Below are positions 60,546 through 64,000 of a stretch of 64,000 bases of DNA, piece by piece. The stretch is from positions 1 through 64,000 of IMG/VR virus record IMGVR_UViG_3300017783_000010, one strand, 5' to 3'. The stretch comes from a virus. How positions within the stretch are numbered: the first letter of the stretch is position 1; the number at the start of each line of letters is the position of its first letter. The notes under the pieces were generated by a model. The model was not told where the DNA came from, did not search any database, and saw only the letters and a program-made list of their open reading frames with translations. Position numbers and translations under genes: made by a program.

Positions 60546-61518
60546 AAAATTAACAAAGGAAGAATGGATTGAGGCTTGTAGAGAAAAAAGGCCAGACTTT
60601 GAGGATTATGACTTTTCGCTAGTCGAGTACGTAAATAACAAGACTAAGGTTTTGATAATGCATAAGGATTTCCCTGAGTATCCATGGGAAGTAAGACCTA
60701 AGGATTTTAAAGATAATGGAGACTCACACCCTATGATAAGTGGGAATTATAGATATAATACTGAAGAATGGATTCAGGCTTGTAGAGTAAAAAGGCCAGA
60801 CTTTTATGATTATGACTTTTCGCTAGTCGAGTATGTCAATGCTCACACAAAAGTTTTAATAATACATAAGGATTTCCCAGAACATCCTTGGAAGGTTTTG
60901 CCTAGTGATTTTAAAGATAAGGGAATATCACATCCTAGGATAACTGGGAAGTATAGATGGACAACGGAAGAATGGATTGAAGCTTGTAAAGCCAAAAGGG
61001 AAGATTTTGATGATTATATATTTGATTATGTTGAATACGTAGATACTAAAACAAAAGTATTAATAAAACATAAGGATTTCCCAGAACATCCTTGGAAGGT
61101 TTTGCCTAGTGATTTTAAAGATAAGGGAATATCACATCCTTTGCTGCATAAGAGAGGTTACAAAAGAACAGACTTTAAAAATGCTTGTCTAAAAAACAAT
61201 AAAGGTAAAGGATTTTTATACCTAATATATTTTGTATGTGAAAAATCTGGAGAAGAGTTCACTAAAATCGGAATCACAAGCAGGAGTGTAAAAGAAAGAT
61301 TTTGTCGTAAACAATATAATCATTTAAAAATTAAAAAAACTGTTTTGTTAGAGCAAGAGCCTAATTTGATATACGACCTAGAAAATGAAATTCTAAGAGA
61401 ATATAGACACTATAAATTCAATCCTACCATACGCTTTGCGGGGCAAACCGAATGTTTCAGCTATGAAGCATGGCCTATCATTTTAAAAGAAAAATTAGCA
61501 CAATACTTAATAACTTAA
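60538..61518 (+). CDS. Homing-type nuclease, three repeat modules + GIY-YIG-like end
   Basis: 326 residues. Three 68-residue modules (EEWIEACREKRPDFEDYDFSLVEYV...HKDFPEHPWKVLPSDFKDKG) of the DUF723-like DNA-binding type that is common on homing nucleases, then a T5orf172/GIY-YIG-like C-terminus (FLYLIYFVCEKS...FTKIGITSRSVKERF). Two modules share a 72-bp identical DNA stretch (60865-60936 and 61069-61140). A free-standing homing nuclease inserted in the tail module. Confidence 0.75.
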   Translation: MPKKLTKEEWIEACREKRPDFEDYDFSLVEYVNNKTKVLIMHKDFPEYPWEVRPKDFKDNGDSHPMISGNYRYNTEEWIQACRVKRPDFYDYDFSLVEYVNAHTKVLIIHKDFPEHPWKVLPSDFKDKGISHPRITGKYRWTTEEWIEACKAKREDFDDYIFDYVEYVDTKTKVLIKHKDFPEHPWKVLPSDFKDKGISHPLLHKRGYKRTDFKNACLKNNKGKGFLYLIYFVCEKSGEEFTKIGITSRSVKERFCRKQYNHLKIKKTVLLEQEPNLIYDLENEILREYRHYKFNPTIRFAGQTECFSYEAWPIILKEKLAQYLIT

Positions 61519-61527
61519 TCACTTAAT

Positions 61528-61782
61528 ATGAGTAATAATACAAAATTGCTACTTGAGTTTTACAATCGAGTAGCCGTCAATTCTAAAGTAGAAAATTTAG
61601 AAGACATCCCCTTAGAAAGTTTAGAATTTTTGTCTATGCTAAATACTGCCTCACTAAGTTACCCTTTTGTAATTGAAGGTCTTAGACAAAATAAAACTGC
61701 AGCCCAGATTTCACGTAAGACCAAACTTCCTACCCATAAAATCAGAGTTATTGGTCAAAATATTGGTAAATATAAAAAATAA
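61528..61782 (+). CDS. Small HTH-like protein
   Basis: 84 residues; NKTAAQISRKTKLPTHKIRVIGQNIGKY near the end reads as a helix-turn-helix. Unknown role between tail and head genes. Confidence 0.5.
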   Translation: MSNNTKLLLEFYNRVAVNSKVENLEDIPLESLEFLSMLNTASLSYPFVIEGLRQNKTAAQISRKTKLPTHKIRVIGQNIGKYKK

Positions 61783-61837
61783 TGATAAATATAACAATAT
61801 ATACACTTATGTAAGGTTCATAGGTATATAAATATCT

Positions 61838-61845
61838 TATATTTG
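61838..61845 (+). promoter_or_regulatory. Promoter -7 element, possibly leaderless mRNA
   Basis: TATATTTG ends only 4 bp before the ATG at 61850, so transcription probably begins at or beside the start codon. Confidence 0.55.
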
Positions 61846-61849
61846 TAGC

Positions 61850-63121
61850 ATGGAAAAAAGAATAGAAAATTTAATCAATAGTTTTTCAGTTCTCGAAATT
61901 GATATAGATTTTGGGATTGCTGCTTTAAACAAGTTCTTCCATGAAATGGAACTTGTGAAAAGCGGAGTCACACTCTCCGAATTAGGGATGAGTCAGCGTA
62001 GAGAAGCATCTAAGCCCCAAGATTTAGGCAATGGCATACGAAAAGCCCACCTTAATGGGGTCATGCGTCTTGAAGACTCACTATCTACAAATGGCGTAAA
62101 ATCATTGATATCTGAGTTACAAGCCCTTGATAAAGACCCAGATGTTAATGCCGTAATTCTTGAGGTTAATTCAGGAGGAGGTGAGGCAATGGCAGGGGCG
62201 GTACTGCAATCCGCAATATCTGATATGGACACTCCTGTGTACACATACGGGCACTTAATTGGAAGTGCCGCTGTTAGGGCTACTCTTCCATCTATGGGGG
62301 GCATATTTCTCAGTAGTGAAAGCTCAAAAATTGGAAGTATTGGTACAATGATACAGATCAATAAAGAAATGGTCGAGTACCTAAAAGATAATGTAGACAG
62401 CATATATTCAGATGAAAGTACCCACAAAAATAAAGGTCTGAGAGATTATCTTCAAGGAGATAACGCTAAATTAGTGCAATCACTAAATGCTGAAACTAAG
62501 ATATTTAAAAATCAAGTTTTAAAGTATAGAAGCATCCCTCAAGAGTTACAAGATAGCACCCTAAATGGAAATTTATTTTTAGCAAATGAAGCAAAAAAGA
62601 GAGGTCTTGTTGATGAGATTTTTTCTGAGAAAGAATTGATAAATCATATTGTAAACGATCTAAATTTAGATAATAACATTATTCCTAATAAAATTGAAAT
62701 TGATATGAATATTTCAAATATCGTAAATTCTATTAACAAAGTGTTTGGGTGGAACTACACAGAGGAGCAATCAGCTGAGCTAGAAAAAGCTTTAGCAACC
62801 GTATCTTCTATGGAAGATCTACAAGCAATGGCCGCATCTGTTAGCGAGTTGCAGTCACAAAATTCTGAACTAACAGAAAAAGTACAAACGCTAACTCAAA
62901 CGCTAGAAACGCTAACTCAAACGCTTGAAACGCTAGAAAACGTAAACGCTAAAATTGAAACGCTAGAAAGTAACGTTACAAGTCTTAGCAATTTAACTGC
63001 TGAATTAGCTAATGAGCCTGCCATCGAAGGTAATTCGGATGCACCAGAGGCATTACAAGAATCAGCTAGTGTTTTTGATGCGCAGGGCAATTTAATTATT
63101 TTAAACGACTCTAAATACTAG
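61850..63121 (+). CDS. S49-type prohead protease fused to scaffold
   Basis: 423 residues. SppA/S49 core: VNSGGGEAMAG, the Ser of GHLIGSAAVRATL and Lys of SSESSKIGSIGTM, and a region ending near residue 270. The rest (from about 286, MNISNIVNS) is a coiled coil rich in TLTQTLE repeats, as expected of scaffolding. An internal in-frame ATG at 62707 might express the scaffold alone. The major capsid gene follows. Confidence 0.8.
   Translation: MEKRIENLINSFSVLEIDIDFGIAALNKFFHEMELVKSGVTLSELGMSQRREASKPQDLGNGIRKAHLNGVMRLEDSLSTNGVKSLISELQALDKDPDVNAVILEVNSGGGEAMAGAVLQSAISDMDTPVYTYGHLIGSAAVRATLPSMGGIFLSSESSKIGSIGTMIQINKEMVEYLKDNVDSIYSDESTHKNKGLRDYLQGDNAKLVQSLNAETKIFKNQVLKYRSIPQELQDSTLNGNLFLANEAKKRGLVDEIFSEKELINHIVNDLNLDNNIIPNKIEIDMNISNIVNSINKVFGWNYTEEQSAELEKALATVSSMEDLQAMAASVSELQSQNSELTEKVQTLTQTLETLTQTLETLENVNAKIETLESNVTSLSNLTAELANEPAIEGNSDAPEALQESASVFDAQGNLIILNDSKY
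62885..62985. repeat. AACGC-word cluster 6
   Basis: Seven AACGCT words and one AACGTT within about 100 bp, in the scaffold coiled-coil region (ACG-CTA codons, Thr-Leu). Confidence 0.85.
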
Positions 63122-63173
63122 TCCGTAGGATTAGTTATTTTATTTTTATTTAACAAACTAAATTTTTTTTAAA

Positions 63174-64000
63174 ATGGCAACATTGTTTGTGAAACCAAGT
63201 TTTAATAACTTGAACCAACAATTATCCTTTCCTACGGGCTCGATCAACTACTTTATGCAAGAGCAGATTCAAGACAGTATGGGCTTTTACCAAAGGACTT
63301 TCGGTCTCTATTCTTATATGCGCTTGAATAAAGAGATGAAGTACGTAATCCATTCTCTAAAGGGACAACCACTTATGTGGTCTCCTCACAAGTCTTGTGG
63401 ATGGGATGAAACAGGATCAATCCGTATTGGTCGTAAGGAGTTCACTCCTACGAAAGCCAAGATTAATGAATCGTATTGCTATGATGAGCTTTTTGATTCT
63501 TCATTTAAGCATTTCTTGACTTGGAACCCTAATCAGCCAGTCCAAATGGACGAAAATGCGATAGGTCAAGTGAACCGTCTTATTCAAGTCTTATCTGAGA
63601 ATGCAGTTTTAGGAGCAAGAACTTCATTAACTGTTGGTTCTTTACACGATATGAATGCACCTGAGTTTGCATATAATGCAGAGACTCCTGTGGATATTCG
63701 TTCTTTATTTGCTCGCACATCAGGCACAGTAAACGGTTGGGTATCATTAGTAGACCAACTAGCTAAGTCTGATCCAACTTTATATGGTCATTTAAACCTA
63801 GAAGACCTTATTGCTACAACGGATATTTCTGAGAACGGAAAAGATTTTGTTGGTGATGCGACTGCCTTATATGATTCATTACGTGATTCTGCTCCTGCGG
63901 ATTTACAGCATTTGATGGATGAGGGTGGAATTGCTGCTACTAGTGATGGTAGTTATGAGCCTTTATTCTTGGTTTCTCCTTCTATTTACCGAGCGATTGC
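63174..64000 (+). CDS. Major capsid protein, 3'-partial
   Basis: ATG at 63174 opens a frame that stays open to the window end (275 residues visible). MATLFVKPSFNNLNQQL...FMQEQIQDSMGFYQRTFGLYSYMRL is a structural N-terminus without protease or enzyme motifs. Position directly after the prohead protease/scaffold gene makes it the major capsid protein. Family HK97-like inferred from context. Confidence 0.7.
   Translation, partial: MATLFVKPSFNNLNQQLSFPTGSINYFMQEQIQDSMGFYQRTFGLYSYMRLNKEMKYVIHSLKGQPLMWSPHKSCGWDETGSIRIGRKEFTPTKAKINESYCYDELFDSSFKHFLTWNPNQPVQMDENAIGQVNRLIQVLSENAVLGARTSLTVGSLHDMNAPEFAYNAETPVDIRSLFARTSGTVNGWVSLVDQLAKSDPTLYGHLNLEDLIATTDISENGKDFVGDATALYDSLRDSAPADLQHLMDEGGIAATSDGSYEPLFLVSPSIYRAI

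Noticed and set aside
1-64000. Integron integrase or phage tyrosine integrase
   Set aside because: No protein shows the R...HxxR...Y pattern; the gene may lie outside the window or in the host.
1-64000. tRNA genes
   Set aside because: No cloverleaf with a TTCGA/TTCAA arm was recognised by eye; a tRNA scan would be decisive.

Overview
This 64 kb window is most of the genome of a tailed phage (siphovirus type) that infects a member of Bacteroidota, most likely a marine flavobacterium. The evidence is a terminase, capsid, tape-measure and tail-fibre set on very AT-rich DNA, start sites without Shine-Dalgarno sequences, and promoters of the Bacteroidota form (TTG, about 20 bp, TAnnTTTG). Both window ends cut through genes: a tail spike on the left and the major capsid gene on the right. 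I see no phage integrase, lysis-lysogeny repressor, tRNA or CRISPR array.

Layout. 1-9.0 kb: tail spikes and adhesins (beta-helix, LamG/ConA-like). 9.1-10.9 kb: small membrane proteins (holin candidates) and a subtilisin-like protease. 11.0-12.3 kb: a short leftward operon. 12.5-31.4 kb: rightward replication module with DnaB-like helicase, TOPRIM primase, SF2 helicase, family A DNA polymerase, SbcD/SbcC nuclease pair, an AsnB-like protein and ThyA. 31.5-41 kb: many small accessory genes, most behind repeated terminator-promoter cassettes. 43.0-41.0 kb: a leftward operon with an HNH nuclease. 43.7-64 kb: rightward late module with CHAP endolysin, SNase and GIY-YIG nucleases, TerL, a -1 frameshift gene, tape measure, tail proteins, a homing-type nuclease, S49 prohead protease/scaffold and major capsid.

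The main discovery candidate is a pair of gene-cassette arrays at 18.1-20.4 kb and 31.6-34.3 kb. About 14 tiny genes are separated by sites with attC architecture of integrons (R''-L''-loop-L'-R'). In most cassettes the 5' R' box is complementary to the R'' box at the cassette's own 3' end, which is the mark of a cassette that once circularised. No integron integrase is visible, so these look like integrase-less (CALIN-type) arrays carried by a phage. Some attC loops supply the start codon of the next gene, and one holds a promoter plus two genes.

Several DNA-level signals are not explained by genes. These are six clusters of the word AACGC/GCGTT in all reading frames and in non-coding DNA; a perfect parS-like palindrome beside 28-bp repeats at 40.4 kb; a 20-bp iteron array at 36.6 kb (candidate origin); a perfect 65-bp inverted repeat in two homologous leaders that start the two converging early operons (12.7 and 43.2 kb); and a scattered TTGCnnGCAATTGC-like word, often part of terminators. 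Together they suggest a phage with elaborate maintenance, replication or packaging sites and an active accessory-gene exchange zone inside its early region.
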